The notes: a model not told the origin generated them from the letters alone. A stretch of 64,000 nt of DNA from Phycisphaerales bacterium (GCA_029260455.1 JAJDDF010000011.1:439130-503129); one strand, 5' to 3'. Positions 8,327-17,021 are shown, numbered from the stretch's first letter. Made by a program: numbers and translations.

Positions 8327-11113
8327 TTATTCGCTGATGTGTTGCGCCAGCGCCCGCAATCGATCAAACGCCTCCATCGGACTCAGCGTCGTCAGGTCAA
8401 GTTGCTTGATCTCTTCGATCACCGGATGCGGTAAATATTCTGTAAACAACGGCAGTTGATCTGCATTGTGCGCACCAGTAGATGGCGCATCAGAGCGCGA
8501 CCGCACCGCCGCGGTGTCATGGCTCACCGAGAGTGAATCAAGCAATATCGCCGCCCGATTGACCACGCCCCTTGGCAAGCCGGCCAGCCGCGCGACATGC
8601 ACTCCAAAGCTGCGATTGCTTCGGCCCGGCTCGATGCGATGCAGAAACACAAGTTCTGGTTCGCCTGATGCACCGGTCCATTCCTTGACCGCCACATGTA
8701 AATTCTGAATGCGCGCCGAATGTTGATCGGCAAGGTCAGTGAGTTCGTGATAATGCGTGGCAAAGAGCGTGCGCGGCGTTGCGTTCGTGTCGTCGCGATC
8801 CAAACCTGAAAGATGCTCCGTGATCGCCCACGCAAGTGACAGGCCATCAAGGGTCGACGTGCCGCGCCCCACTTCATCAAGCACGATGAGCGAGCGCGGC
8901 GTGGCCCCGTGCAGAATGCGAGCGGTCTCAATCATCTCGACCATGAAGGTCGATTGGCCAGCGTGCAGCGCATCATCAGCGCCGATGCGCGTGAATAACC
9001 GATCAGTCAGGCCAATCGTCGCCGAGGTCGCGGGCACAAAACTGCCCGCATGCGCGAGGATGACGATGAGCGCCACTTGGCGAATAGAGGTGCTTTTGCC
9101 TGCCATATTGGGGCCGGTGATGAGTGCAAGTCTGGGTAATGGTTCATCGCCATCTTGAAGCGCCGCGCCCAGTGCAATGTTATTGGGCACAAATCGCCCA
9201 TCGAGAGATTGTTCAAGCACGGGGTGACGACCCTGATTGATTGAAAGATTCGGTTCATCAGTCATCACCGGGCGCACCCAGTTGGCCTTGTGTGCATGCA
9301 GCGCAAAGCTCAACAGCACATCGAGTTCTGCAAGTGTTTCCGAGAGCACACGGATCGCGCCGATGTGCGCGCCAATCAGGTCGCACAGTTCAAGAAACAG
9401 CGCAAGTTCGCGCGCGACTGCGCGGTCCTCTGCGGTCAGCACCTTATCTTCAAACCCCTTCAGTTCAGGCGTAATATAGCGCTCCGCATTCTTGAGGGTC
9501 TGCTTGCGCGTAAAGATGGCCGGTGCGCGGGTGGCCTGCGCTGCGGGTAATTCGATGTAATACCCAAAGACTCTGTTGTACCCCACCTTGAGTGAGGGCA
9601 GGTCATGGTCTGCGATCAGTTTCGCCTGATATTCATTTAGCCATTCGCCGGCGCTTGTGCGCAATGAGCGCGCCTCGTCAAGTTCAGTATCGATGCCATC
9701 ACGAATCAAGCCTCCCTCGCGCATGTGGGCAGGGGGGGCATCGACACATGTTGCGGCGATCCGCGCTGCAATTTGTTCGAGCGCCGTGTGCACTTCTTCA
9801 AGAGTGCTTTGATAAGCCGCAAGCGCTGGCGCACGGTCAAGCGTTTGCGCAACGGCGCCAATCGCACCAAGGGATTGTCCCATTGCAACAATATCCCTTG
9901 GTGTTGCGCGCCCGAGGCTGATGCGGGCGCCAATGCGCGGCAAATCCTGCACGCGCGATAGCGCCTCGCCAAGTTCGCGCGCCATGCGATGGTCTTCAAA
10001 GCATGTCGCCACCGCAGCATGGCGCGCTTCAATGATTGTGCGATCAACCGGCGGCGCGCAAAGCCAATCGCGGAGCAAGCGCCGGCCCATCGCGGTGCGC
10101 GGTGCAGTGCCGCGTCCATGTAGAAAGACGCCAAGCAGGGCACCATCGACTGAGTTGCTGCGCACTGTGCGTTCAATTTCAAGGGCCCGCAGGCTTGTCG
10201 CATCCAAACGCAGCACCGGCGTTGAATCTTCACGCATCGGTGGGGCGACATGCGCAAGGGACCTGCGTGCAAGCACCTGGGCGGCCTCGGTCGCGCCGGG
10301 TTTATGTGCAAGATTGCCCTGATGCGCCGCGAGATGCGCCTGCCGCAGGTGACCAAGGATCACGCCCGCTGCGGGCACGACCGGGTCATCATCAGTAAAG
10401 CCAAACCCTGCGAGCGTAGTTACACCAAAGTGTGCGCGAAGCACCTGCACGGCTTCATCGGCGCGAAACTGCCACCCGGGCTTGCCGGTCAGCGGCACAT
10501 CGAGCGTTTCGCCGAGTTTGGTTGCCCGCGCAGGCAGTTCACCATCGCCGTTTTGCGCAACGAGCAACTCGCGCACGCCGCGCCGGGTGAGTTCATCTGC
10601 AAGTTCCATCGCGCTACACGCAAAGACGCCAAAGCGCCCGGTGGAGAGTTCAATCACCGCTGCTGCAGCGCGCGACTCTGGATCAGTAGCCGGGTCATCA
10701 CCTGCGCTCAGAAAGGCAACACACCCGAGCACACTGGGCATCGTATCATCAAGCAGTGGTTCATCGATCAACGTGCCGGGCGTGATCACGCGCGTCACCG
10801 CGCGCTCGACAACACCCTTGGCATATTTGGGGTTCTCAATCTGATCCGCGATGATCACACGAAAACCCTGTTCGACAAGCCTGCGTATATATGGTTCGAC
10901 CGAATGGTGCGGCATCCCCGCCATCGGAATGCCGGCACTGCGCTCCGTGAGGGTCAACCCAAGCGCCTTGGATACTGTGACCGCATCATCATCAAAGAGT
11001 TCATAAAAATCGCCCATGCGAAAGAGCAGCACGCACCCTGGGTGCTGGGCTTTGAAGGCCATGTACTGGCGCATCGCGGGCGTGTCACGATTGGGTGTTG
11101 CAGTTTTTCCCAT
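8327..11113 (-). CDS. mutS: DNA mismatch repair protein MutS
   Basis: Mismatch-recognition ATPase that binds mispairs as a dimer and recruits MutL. At 928 residues from the chosen start, it is a normal to slightly long MutS. The mismatch wedge is GDFYELF (Phe36-Tyr-Glu38). Connector, lever and clamp domains follow, with RFGVFAC, the core KVGYNRVFGYYIEL, Walker A GPNMAGKST and Walker B/signature LDEVGRGTSTLDG. The start at 11113 (MGKTATPN) gives the usual short lead-in to domain I. The frame is open to an ATG at 11185, which would add 24 residues unlike MutS and run into the tRNA terminator region. No mutL is in the window. Confidence 0.93.
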   Translation of the reverse strand: MGKTATPNRDTPAMRQYMAFKAQHPGCVLLFRMGDFYELFDDDAVTVSKALGLTLTERSAGIPMAGMPHHSVEPYIRRLVEQGFRVIIADQIENPKYAKGVVERAVTRVITPGTLIDEPLLDDTMPSVLGCVAFLSAGDDPATDPESRAAAAVIELSTGRFGVFACSAMELADELTRRGVRELLVAQNGDGELPARATKLGETLDVPLTGKPGWQFRADEAVQVLRAHFGVTTLAGFGFTDDDPVVPAAGVILGHLRQAHLAAHQGNLAHKPGATEAAQVLARRSLAHVAPPMREDSTPVLRLDATSLRALEIERTVRSNSVDGALLGVFLHGRGTAPRTAMGRRLLRDWLCAPPVDRTIIEARHAAVATCFEDHRMARELGEALSRVQDLPRIGARISLGRATPRDIVAMGQSLGAIGAVAQTLDRAPALAAYQSTLEEVHTALEQIAARIAATCVDAPPAHMREGGLIRDGIDTELDEARSLRTSAGEWLNEYQAKLIADHDLPSLKVGYNRVFGYYIELPAAQATRAPAIFTRKQTLKNAERYITPELKGFEDKVLTAEDRAVARELALFLELCDLIGAHIGAIRVLSETLAELDVLLSFALHAHKANWVRPVMTDEPNLSINQGRHPVLEQSLDGRFVPNNIALGAALQDGDEPLPRLALITGPNMAGKSTSIRQVALIVILAHAGSFVPATSATIGLTDRLFTRIGADDALHAGQSTFMVEMIETARILHGATPRSLIVLDEVGRGTSTLDGLSLAWAITEHLSGLDRDDTNATPRTLFATHYHELTDLADQHSARIQNLHVAVKEWTGASGEPELVFLHRIEPGRSNRSFGVHVARLAGLPRGVVNRAAILLDSLSVSHDTAAVRSRSDAPSTGAHNADQLPLFTEYLPHPVIEEIKQLDLTTLSPMEAFDRLRALAQHISE

Positions 11114-11191
11114 CGGCCCCAGAAGTGTAAACCCGCAGCGTGCCTCCCATGCGCCGCCGACAGGCAAGACACACATTCGGGGCATAAAACC

Positions 11192-11232
11192 ATGGCATAA
11201 AAACGACGCGACCCGTCACGAGGGACGGGTCG
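11192..11232 (-). terminator. Intrinsic terminator of tRNA-Ala
   Basis: Reading leftward from the tRNA, CGACCCGTC (11232-11224) pairs with GACGGGTCG (11217-11209): a 9-bp perfect stem with a 6-base loop, followed by CGTCG and a TTTTT run. It begins 43 bases past the tRNA 3' end, the right place to end tRNA transcription before mutS. Confidence 0.75.
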
Positions 11233-11274
11233 GGGCGTATTGACGGGGGCTGTGAAACCCCTGCAAACCGAAAG

Positions 11275-11347
11275 TGGAGCGGATGAGGGTCGAACTCACA
11301 ACCTCCTCGATGCGACCGAGGCGCTCTCCCAATTGAGCTACCGCCCC
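11275..11347 (-). tRNA. tRNA-Ala (anticodon CGC)
   Basis: The 73-nt cloverleaf folds completely. The acceptor is GGGGCGG with CCGCTCC, and the D stem is GCTC/GAGC. The anticodon stem is CCTCG/CGAGG with loop GTCGCAT (anticodon CGC, reading GCG), and the T arm is GTGAG TTCGACC CTCAT. The G3:U70 wobble, the hallmark of tRNA-Ala, is present, and the discriminator base is A. The 3' CCA is not encoded (CTT follows), so it must be added by the nucleotidyltransferase. Confidence 0.95.
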
Positions 11348-11432
11348 CTGTGTTCCCACATGGGAGGACGCCTAGCCTAGTCACCCAACCGAGGCCGATC
11401 AAACGCCCATCGCGCGAGGGCCGTTTTCACTC

Positions 11433-11453
11433 CCCCCTCCCTCTGGGAGGGGG
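11433..11453. repeat. CCCCCTCCC/GGGAGGGGG hairpin repeat
   Basis: A perfect 9-bp stem with a TCT loop lies between the tRNA and the small gene at 11527, followed by a second G-rich run. It belongs to the same style of element as 3481-3500 and 30510-30546. It has no U-tract in either direction. Confidence 0.65.
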
Positions 11454-11526
11454 TTAGGGGGAGGGGTTCTCTTGCCCACGTCTCGCCCGCTTATCCTGCT
11501 CATTCAACCCCCCGAGGAATTGCCCC

Positions 11527-11712
11527 ATGAAGGTCGAAACCATGCTCGCCGAGCTCAACCGCCAACGCCAGGACCTCGACAAGGATCCCACCGACATCGA
11601 ATGGCTGACCCTCGAACACGTTTTCCGGTTCGTCTCTTTCAAGATGGGCGACTTCCAGACCTATCTCAATGACCAAGCCGAGCGCGGCGTCTTCAAAGAG
11701 TTCGAGGGGTGA
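11527..11712 (+). CDS. Small acidic protein of unknown function (61 aa)
   Basis: A 61-residue soluble protein that I do not recognise. It begins MKVETMLAELNRQ, preceded by GAGGAA at about eight bases, a good ribosome site. Composition is charged and helix-prone (ELNRQRQDLDKDPTDIEW) with a central aromatic stretch (LEHVFRFVSFKMGDF). There is no signal peptide, membrane segment or cysteine. It stands alone between tRNA-Ala and the exported-protein island. The ordered composition and clear start make it more likely real than chance, but no function is proposed. Confidence 0.6.
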   Translation: MKVETMLAELNRQRQDLDKDPTDIEWLTLEHVFRFVSFKMGDFQTYLNDQAERGVFKEFEG

Positions 11713-12022
11713 GCCGGGTGAGGGGCTTCTGGCCTTTTTCTTCTTGATCCGGACCGCCCCCCGTGGCTGCGCGGCTCACGCAGCTTGACGAGGCTGCGAG
11801 TTTGCGCAGCCCACGCGGATACCTTGTTCAAGCGCTCGAGCATCTCCGCAGGGAGGCTCAAGCGAGAACATCAAGAGCCAATTAGACGCCACGGTTCCTG
11901 CTCTGGGGCCGTCGGTTGTTCTTAGGGTGACCCAGAAAGAGGTCGCGGGACGTAAGTTTTGTCTTGGGAGCGAGCAGCTACTTTAGTAGCATGGGATGCA
12001 CCCCATGCTGGAAGGATCACCC
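11713..12022. other. Intergenic region with leader hairpins
   Basis: No gene is supported in these 310 bases. The first part is C/T-rich (a CCTTTTTCTTCTT stretch at 11732-11744 may end the small gene). The last 35 bases hold two overlapping hairpins directly before the ribosome site of the S74 gene. A minus-strand ORF of 66 codons (11661-11861) overlaps the small gene and has no ribosome site. Confidence 0.5.
11977..12009 (+). promoter_or_regulatory. Two mutually exclusive leader hairpins before the S74 gene
   Basis: GCTAC/GTAGC (11977-11990, loop TTTA) and AGCATGGG/CCCATGCT (11988-12009, loop ATGCAC) share bases 11988-11990, so both cannot be fully formed at once. The second ends one base before GAAGGA of the ribosome site. 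A role in translation control is inference only. Confidence 0.4.
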
Positions 12023-13780
12023 ATGCGCACGCTCACGCCCATCGTTCTCGCCGTTCTTGCCCTGTTACTCGCCGCCCCAGCGCTGACCGCCGGCACGTCC
12101 GATACTGCATTCACTTATCAGGGCCGATTGCGCTCCGGCGCCCTGCCCGCCAACGGCACATTCAACATGGACTTTGCCCTGTGGGACGCGTTGTCCGGCG
12201 GGGCGCAGGTCGGCGTCACCATCGCCATCGTTGGGCAGCCTGTGGCAAGCGGCGTCTTCAGTGCCCAGCTCGACTTCGGCGCCAGTGTCTACGACGGCAC
12301 GCCGCGCTGGCTTGAGATCACTGTGAATGGCTCCACGCTTTCGCCGCGCCAGGCGCTCACCGGTGCGCCGTTCTCAGTGAATACCCGCGGCCTTGTTGTC
12401 AATGCGGACAACGAAGTCGGCATCGGCGTTTCCGATCCGTTCGTTCCTCTGCATGTTGAGGCCGCCACGATTTCCCCTGCGATCTTAGGCGACAATTCCG
12501 GGACCGGTGCCGGCGTGAGCGGCGTCACTCGCGCCACGGGCGGCACAGGTGTGTTTGGTACAGCCACCGGCGTTGGCACGACCGGCGATGGCGTGGTGGG
12601 CTCGAGTGGCGGAACGGCGGGACGGGGGGTATTCGGCCTCGCCTTCGCATCGACCGGAAACACCATCGGCGTATCTGGCGAGACCTTTAGCCCAGCGGGG
12701 ATAGGGGTGCGCGGCAATACAAACAGCCCCACTGCGTATGCCGGGTATTTTACTGGTGGCCGCAACTACTTTGAAGGCAACGTCGGTATTGGCATTGACG
12801 AGCCGCTCTTTAAGCTCCATGTCGAACGGACTGGCGGCTCGGCGATCTTCGGAGACAGTTCAACAAACAATGGCGTCTGGGGCACGAGCGCCGGCACCTC
12901 TGGCACCGGCGTGCTCGGCACGGCCACCGCAACGACCGGCGCCAACTTTGGCGTCTATGGCCAGAGCGCAAGTAACGGCGGGCGCGGCGTATTTGGAGAA
13001 GCCACCGCAACGACCGGCATCAACTTCGGCGTCCATGGCGTGAGCAGCAGCACCGGTGGACGGGGGCTCTTCGGCCAGGCCACCGCAAGCGATGGCGTCA
13101 CCTACGGGGTGTATGGGCAAAACCACAGCAACAGCGGTCAAGGTGTATTTGGTGAAGCGATCGCGACCACCGGCGTGACCTCCGGCGTTCGGGGCGAGAG
13201 CGCAAGCGGAAGCGGGACAGGCGTCTTTGCCCTTGCATCCGCAAGCACTGGCTTTGCCAACGGCGTTTGGGGCGAGAGCAGGAGCACCACAGGTCGAGGC
13301 GTGTTCGGCGTGGCAAACGCATCCTCGGGCATGAACTACGGGGTCTATGGCCACAGCAACAGCGCCACCGGTTTTGATTTCTACGCGGGCGGCGTCGGCA
13401 TGGACTACGGCTCTTCCTCATCAATTCGCTGGAAGAGCAACATCCGCAACATCGATGCCCCGCTCGACAAACTCGCGCAACTCCGCGGTGTCTACTACGA
13501 CTGGGACGAAGCCCACGGCGGGCACCATGACGTCGGCATGATCGCAGAAGAAGTCGGCGAAGTGTTGCCGGAGATCGTCAACTACGAAGAGAACGGCATC
13601 GATGCGATCGGCATGGACTATTCCAAGATGACGCCGTTGCTGGTTGAAGCGGTGAAGGCGCTGCACGACAAGCACGAGGCGCTGCGGGCGGAGAATGAAC
13701 AATTGCGCGAGCGGTTGGAGAAGCTGGAGGCGGTGGTGAGCGCGGGCCCGACGCCGGTTGCGAGTCGCGTGGGCGAATAG
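12023..13780 (+). CDS. Secreted repeat protein with C-terminal S74 intramolecular chaperone domain
   Basis: Exported protein of 585 residues, probably a trimeric surface fibre. The start at 12023 is chosen over 11996 because GAAGGA precedes it at a proper distance and it yields a clean signal peptide (MRTLTPIV...LLAAPALTA). Residues of about 25-130 form a compact N-terminal domain (FTYQGRLRSGALPANG). Then come about nine Gly-rich units of roughly 26 residues (GRGVFGEATATTGINFGV...GVYGQ), suited to a triple beta-helix. From residue 466 is the peptidase S74 (endosialidase-type chaperone) domain, with Ser466 and Lys471 in SSIRWKSNI at the Ser-Lys dyad spacing, GMIAEEVGEVLPEIV and MDYSKMTPLLVEAVK. 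A final coiled coil (ALHDKHEALRAENEQLRERL) follows. Known relatives trimerise and then self-cleave. Its gene converges with the next, three bases apart. Confidence 0.85.
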   Translation: MRTLTPIVLAVLALLLAAPALTAGTSDTAFTYQGRLRSGALPANGTFNMDFALWDALSGGAQVGVTIAIVGQPVASGVFSAQLDFGASVYDGTPRWLEITVNGSTLSPRQALTGAPFSVNTRGLVVNADNEVGIGVSDPFVPLHVEAATISPAILGDNSGTGAGVSGVTRATGGTGVFGTATGVGTTGDGVVGSSGGTAGRGVFGLAFASTGNTIGVSGETFSPAGIGVRGNTNSPTAYAGYFTGGRNYFEGNVGIGIDEPLFKLHVERTGGSAIFGDSSTNNGVWGTSAGTSGTGVLGTATATTGANFGVYGQSASNGGRGVFGEATATTGINFGVHGVSSSTGGRGLFGQATASDGVTYGVYGQNHSNSGQGVFGEAIATTGVTSGVRGESASGSGTGVFALASASTGFANGVWGESRSTTGRGVFGVANASSGMNYGVYGHSNSATGFDFYAGGVGMDYGSSSSIRWKSNIRNIDAPLDKLAQLRGVYYDWDEAHGGHHDVGMIAEEVGEVLPEIVNYEENGIDAIGMDYSKMTPLLVEAVKALHDKHEALRAENEQLRERLEKLEAVVSAGPTPVASRVGE

Positions 13781-13783
13781 CGG

Positions 13784-15253
13784 TTAGGCCGCCCGCCGCA
13801 GTACGAACCACCCGCCGACCAATAGCAGCCCCGCCAGCGCCGCCGTCGTGCCCGGACTGAGTGGCACCACCACAGGCCCGGGTGAGCTGCCAAGCGACAC
13901 GAAAATATCCGAGTCCGTGCCAAACCCAATGCTCGGCACATCGCGCGCACTCCACAGCGACACCCAGTTGCCGGCGCCATCAGTCGCGAGCACCGGGCCG
14001 CCGTCGCCCCCATTGTCCGTCAGCGCATCGCTGTTATGCACCGTCGGCGCCGTCCAGGTAAGCCCGCCATCCAGTGAATGCGACCCAAAGACTTCCCAAT
14101 CGGCGCCCAGCGTACCCCCCATGGTGTCCCGCGATTGCCACATCGCGACCCACAGCCCCGTGCCGTCGGTTTCAATTTGGATACCCCAGTCACCGCCGTC
14201 ATCTGTTGCGGCATTGGTATTGAGTGCCGCGAGCGGCGACCATGTTGCGCCGGCATCAGTCGAGCGCGTGTAGATAATGTCATGGTCCGCGATCGCGCCG
14301 GTCAACGTGTTGTTGGAATTCCAGGCGCAGATCCATGTGCCCAGACCATCGGTCTTGAGTACGGACCCGGTGTCGAATGACCCTTCGGTCGCAGCGTTGG
14401 GGTTCAAGGCAAAGGGCGCCGTCCACGTCAGGCCGACGTCGGTCGAACGAGCGATGACGATGTCGGTGTCCGACGGCGTCACAAGCCCTTCATTGCAGTT
14501 CCAACTCACGATCCAGTTGCCCGCGCCATCAGTGGCCACCTTGGGAAACTCATCGTCATATGAGTCGATCGCGGCGTCGGTATTCAACGTGACCGGTGCA
14601 GTCCATGTCGCGCCGGCGTCCGTCGAACGTGCAATAAAGATGTCGCGGTCAGAGCCGATAGGGCCCCCGAGCCGATCATCCGAGCCCCAAACCGCAATCC
14701 AGTTGCCCATCCCATCGGTCGCCACATGGGCGTATTCGTCATCACCGGAATCGGTCGCCGCGTTGGAGTGCAGCGCCACCTGCGGGGTCCACGTCGCGCC
14801 GGCATCGGTCGAGCGCGACACCATGACGTCGAACTCAAGGAAGGGATGAGCAATCGACCACACCGCCACCCAGTTGCCTGCGCTGTCCGTGCAGACGAAC
14901 GGCGCTTCGTCGTGGATCGAATCAGTGGCCGCGTCGCTGTTGAGCGGCGCGGGCGCGGACCATGTGACCCCGTTGTCACTTGACCGGGCCATCAGAATGT
15001 CCTGGTCTGTGCCGATCGTGCCCCCGAGCGTGTCAATCGATCGCCACACCGCGACCCAGTTGCCCAGCGAGTCCGTCGCGATGACCGGGTTGTCATCAGT
15101 GCCGGTGTCGGTCACCGCGTTGGTGTTCATCGCGGTTTCTGGGCCGAAGGTTTGGGCTGTTACAAGCGGCGTCGCCCAGAGGGAGAAGGCGAGAACAAGT
15201 CCCGTAGCCGCACTTGTGAGCGAGGATGGCCAATACACACGACGAATGATCAT
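13784..15253 (-). CDS. Secreted sialidase-like (BNR/Asp-box) repeat protein with C-terminal membrane anchor
   Basis: Exported beta-propeller protein of 489 residues. It starts after GGAGAGAAGAA with a signal peptide (residues 1-33, ending LVTAQ). Repeats of about 60 residues each contain ATDGxGNWxAVW and an Asp-box of the type STDAGATWTAP; about six Asp-boxes (S-x-D-x-G-x-x-W) are visible. This is the fold of BNR/sialidase-superfamily proteins, but the catalytic Arg triad of true sialidases was not identified, so enzymatic activity is not claimed. The C-terminus is a hydrophobic helix followed by RR (TAALAGLLLVGGWFVLRRAA), a sorting or anchor tail like the IPTL/PEP-CTERM type but lacking the motif. 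Confidence 0.78.
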   Translation of the reverse strand: MIIRRVYWPSSLTSAATGLVLAFSLWATPLVTAQTFGPETAMNTNAVTDTGTDDNPVIATDSLGNWVAVWRSIDTLGGTIGTDQDILMARSSDNGVTWSAPAPLNSDAATDSIHDEAPFVCTDSAGNWVAVWSIAHPFLEFDVMVSRSTDAGATWTPQVALHSNAATDSGDDEYAHVATDGMGNWIAVWGSDDRLGGPIGSDRDIFIARSTDAGATWTAPVTLNTDAAIDSYDDEFPKVATDGAGNWIVSWNCNEGLVTPSDTDIVIARSTDVGLTWTAPFALNPNAATEGSFDTGSVLKTDGLGTWICAWNSNNTLTGAIADHDIIYTRSTDAGATWSPLAALNTNAATDDGGDWGIQIETDGTGLWVAMWQSRDTMGGTLGADWEVFGSHSLDGGLTWTAPTVHNSDALTDNGGDGGPVLATDGAGNWVSLWSARDVPSIGFGTDSDIFVSLGSSPGPVVVPLSPGTTAALAGLLLVGGWFVLRRAA

Positions 15254-15455
15254 TTTCTTCTCTCCGGGCTTGGGACCTGGTGATCCACAGATATCTATAC
15301 ACCGCTAGGTATCTACACAAGAGATGTGCCCACATAACGGTGTGAGATACAAGGACTTGGCGATCGAGCGCCATCGCTTTGTAGCGGTCGATACGGATTC
15401 TCCTTTTCGTGTATGCGTTTTGAGTGATGCCCATAAGTGCTGGAGGATGGCTTCT

Positions 15456-16256
15456 ATGTTGAAAGAGATTCGTCGGACACGTTTCGTATTACTCGTTACA
15501 TGTGCCCTGTCCTGCGCCGCCGCTTCCGTTGCCTCTGGCCAAACGGTCACGGCCAACAACATCCCACCCGGTCCGGTGGTGTTCGCGCAGATGAATATGG
15601 CCGCCGGTATCGAGGGCCTGCCCGGCACCAATGTCGCCGCCGCGCAGAAGTTCACCGCAACCGTCGTCGGCGCCCTTGATTCGATCATCGTCACCCTCGA
15701 CCCCTTTGCCAGCGGCGGTGAGCCCTTGATTGTTGGGATCCGCGATGGCAATGGGGTCGGCCCAGGCGCCCTGCTTGCAGAGATCACCGTGCCGGAGGCC
15801 AGCTTCCCGCCGCCTTGGCCGGTTCCCGGAGGCACCGGCGTGCAGACCTTTGATTTCTCCAGCGCGGGCGCCATCCTCCACGCGGGCCAGTCATATTTCG
15901 TCACCTTTCGCACCCTCACGCCCGCGCCCACCGCGATGCGCTATCGCATCTTCATGCAGGATCCGAACCCCTCGTTCTTCGGCTTCGTGCCCTACCAGTC
16001 GGATGATGGCGGCGCGACATGGTCTGAGCTGCCTTCGAACTTCCCGGCGGCGGTCAACGAGATCGGCATGACCGTGTTCGTCTCAGCCGTGTGTCTCGAA
16101 GACCTCGATGGCAATGGCGTCGTCGACCTGGGCGATCTGTCCCTGCTGCTCTTCAACTTCGGCGCAGGCCCCGGCGGCGATGTCACCGGCGATGGTCTCA
16201 CCGATCTGGCCGACTTGTCTGCACTGCTGTTCGTCTTTGGGCAAGCGTGTCCGTAA
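15456..16256 (+). CDS. Exported choice-of-anchor-type protein ending in dockerin-like repeats
   Basis: Exported protein of 266 residues, function unknown. The start at 15456 (MLKEIRR) is chosen because GGAGG lies nine bases before it and the signal peptide aligns with the paralogue downstream; the upstream frame from 15324 looks untranslated. Signal peptide ends ASVASGQ. Residues of about 25-205 form a beta-rich domain (AQKFTATVVGALDSI, GEPLIVGIRDGNG, GQSYFVTFRTL, DDGGATWSEL) resembling the choice-of-anchor R family. The C-terminus has two Ca-loop repeats (DLDGNGVVDLGDLSLLLFNFG and DVTGDGLTDLADLSALLF). It is paralogous to the next gene except for the C-terminal module. Confidence 0.78.
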   Translation: MLKEIRRTRFVLLVTCALSCAAASVASGQTVTANNIPPGPVVFAQMNMAAGIEGLPGTNVAAAQKFTATVVGALDSIIVTLDPFASGGEPLIVGIRDGNGVGPGALLAEITVPEASFPPPWPVPGGTGVQTFDFSSAGAILHAGQSYFVTFRTLTPAPTAMRYRIFMQDPNPSFFGFVPYQSDDGGATWSELPSNFPAAVNEIGMTVFVSAVCLEDLDGNGVVDLGDLSLLLFNFGAGPGGDVTGDGLTDLADLSALLFVFGQACP

Positions 16257-16295
16257 GTCCCCAAGCAATCTGAGAGAGAAGGAGAGAAAGCAATC

Positions 16296-17021
16296 ATGTT
16301 GAACAAGTCATTCGCCATTCGGCGCATCAGGTGCGCAGTCGCTGCTGTGGTGTTCGGGGCCTCGGCGTCAGTTGCCTCTGGCCAAACCGTCGCTGCAAAC
16401 AACATTCCCCCCGGCCCCGTGACCTTCGCATCAGTGACGATGGCCGCCGGTCTGATGGCGCCGCTCTCGCAGACTCCCAACGCCGCCTGCGCGCAGAAGT
16501 TCACCGCCACCGCCGGCGGCGCGCTGCAGTCCATGACTGTCACCGTCGACCGCATCTTGGGCGGCGAAGATCTCATCGTCGGCATCCGCGATGGTTTTGG
16601 ACCCGATCCCGGTGCACTGCTTGGTGAGATCACGGTGCCCGAGACCAGCTTCGATCCCTTTTTTCCCATCGGCGACGGGATTGCGACCTTCGACTTCACC
16701 GGTTCAGGCATCAACCTCGTGGCAGGGCGATCCTATTTCGTGACCTTCCGCACACTGACTGCGCCCACAATCTCGGGCGCTCGCTACACCTTGCACATGC
16801 AAGATCCAAGTCTGTCATCTTTCGGGATTGTGCCGCATATGTCCCGCGATGGCGGGGCAACATGGTTCGAGGTTCCAGACTTCATACCTGCATTTACTCG
16901 CGAAATCGGCATGACCGTCAACGTGGGGCCGATCCCGGTACCGACGGTGTCGGAGTGGGGCATGATCTCGCTTGCCGGTGCGCTGTGTCTCGGCGGGTTC
17001 TTCCTGATTCGCCGGGCATAA
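16296..17021 (+). CDS. Exported choice-of-anchor-type protein ending in an IPTL-CTERM-like tail
   Basis: Exported protein of 241 residues, a tandem paralogue of the preceding gene, starting 40 bases after its stop behind AAGGAG. Signal peptide ends ASVASGQTV. The following NNIPPGPVTFA and the AQKFTATAGGALQSM, IVGIRDGFG, GRSYFVTFRTL and RDGGATWFEV segments match the neighbour closely. The C-terminus is different: PVPTVSEWGMISLAGALC, a hydrophobic helix and RRA, which fits the IPTL-CTERM sorting signal (PTLSEWG-like motif, helix, basic end). Such tails are thought to direct processing by an exosortase-like enzyme; none is seen in this window. Confidence 0.78.
   Translation: MLNKSFAIRRIRCAVAAVVFGASASVASGQTVAANNIPPGPVTFASVTMAAGLMAPLSQTPNAACAQKFTATAGGALQSMTVTVDRILGGEDLIVGIRDGFGPDPGALLGEITVPETSFDPFFPIGDGIATFDFTGSGINLVAGRSYFVTFRTLTAPTISGARYTLHMQDPSLSSFGIVPHMSRDGGATWFEVPDFIPAFTREIGMTVNVGPIPVPTVSEWGMISLAGALCLGGFFLIRRA

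Noticed and set aside
10250-11200. Plus-strand ORF of 316 codons opposite mutS
   Set aside because: It mirrors the mutS frame, runs through the mutS start region and has no protein-family signal.
11661-11861. Minus-strand 66-codon ORF after the small protein
   Set aside because: It overlaps the small protein gene, lacks a ribosome site, and its C-terminal part is antisense to coding sequence.
15287-15295. DnaA-box-like TGATCCACA
   Set aside because: A single imperfect box with no cluster and no dnaA or origin genes nearby.
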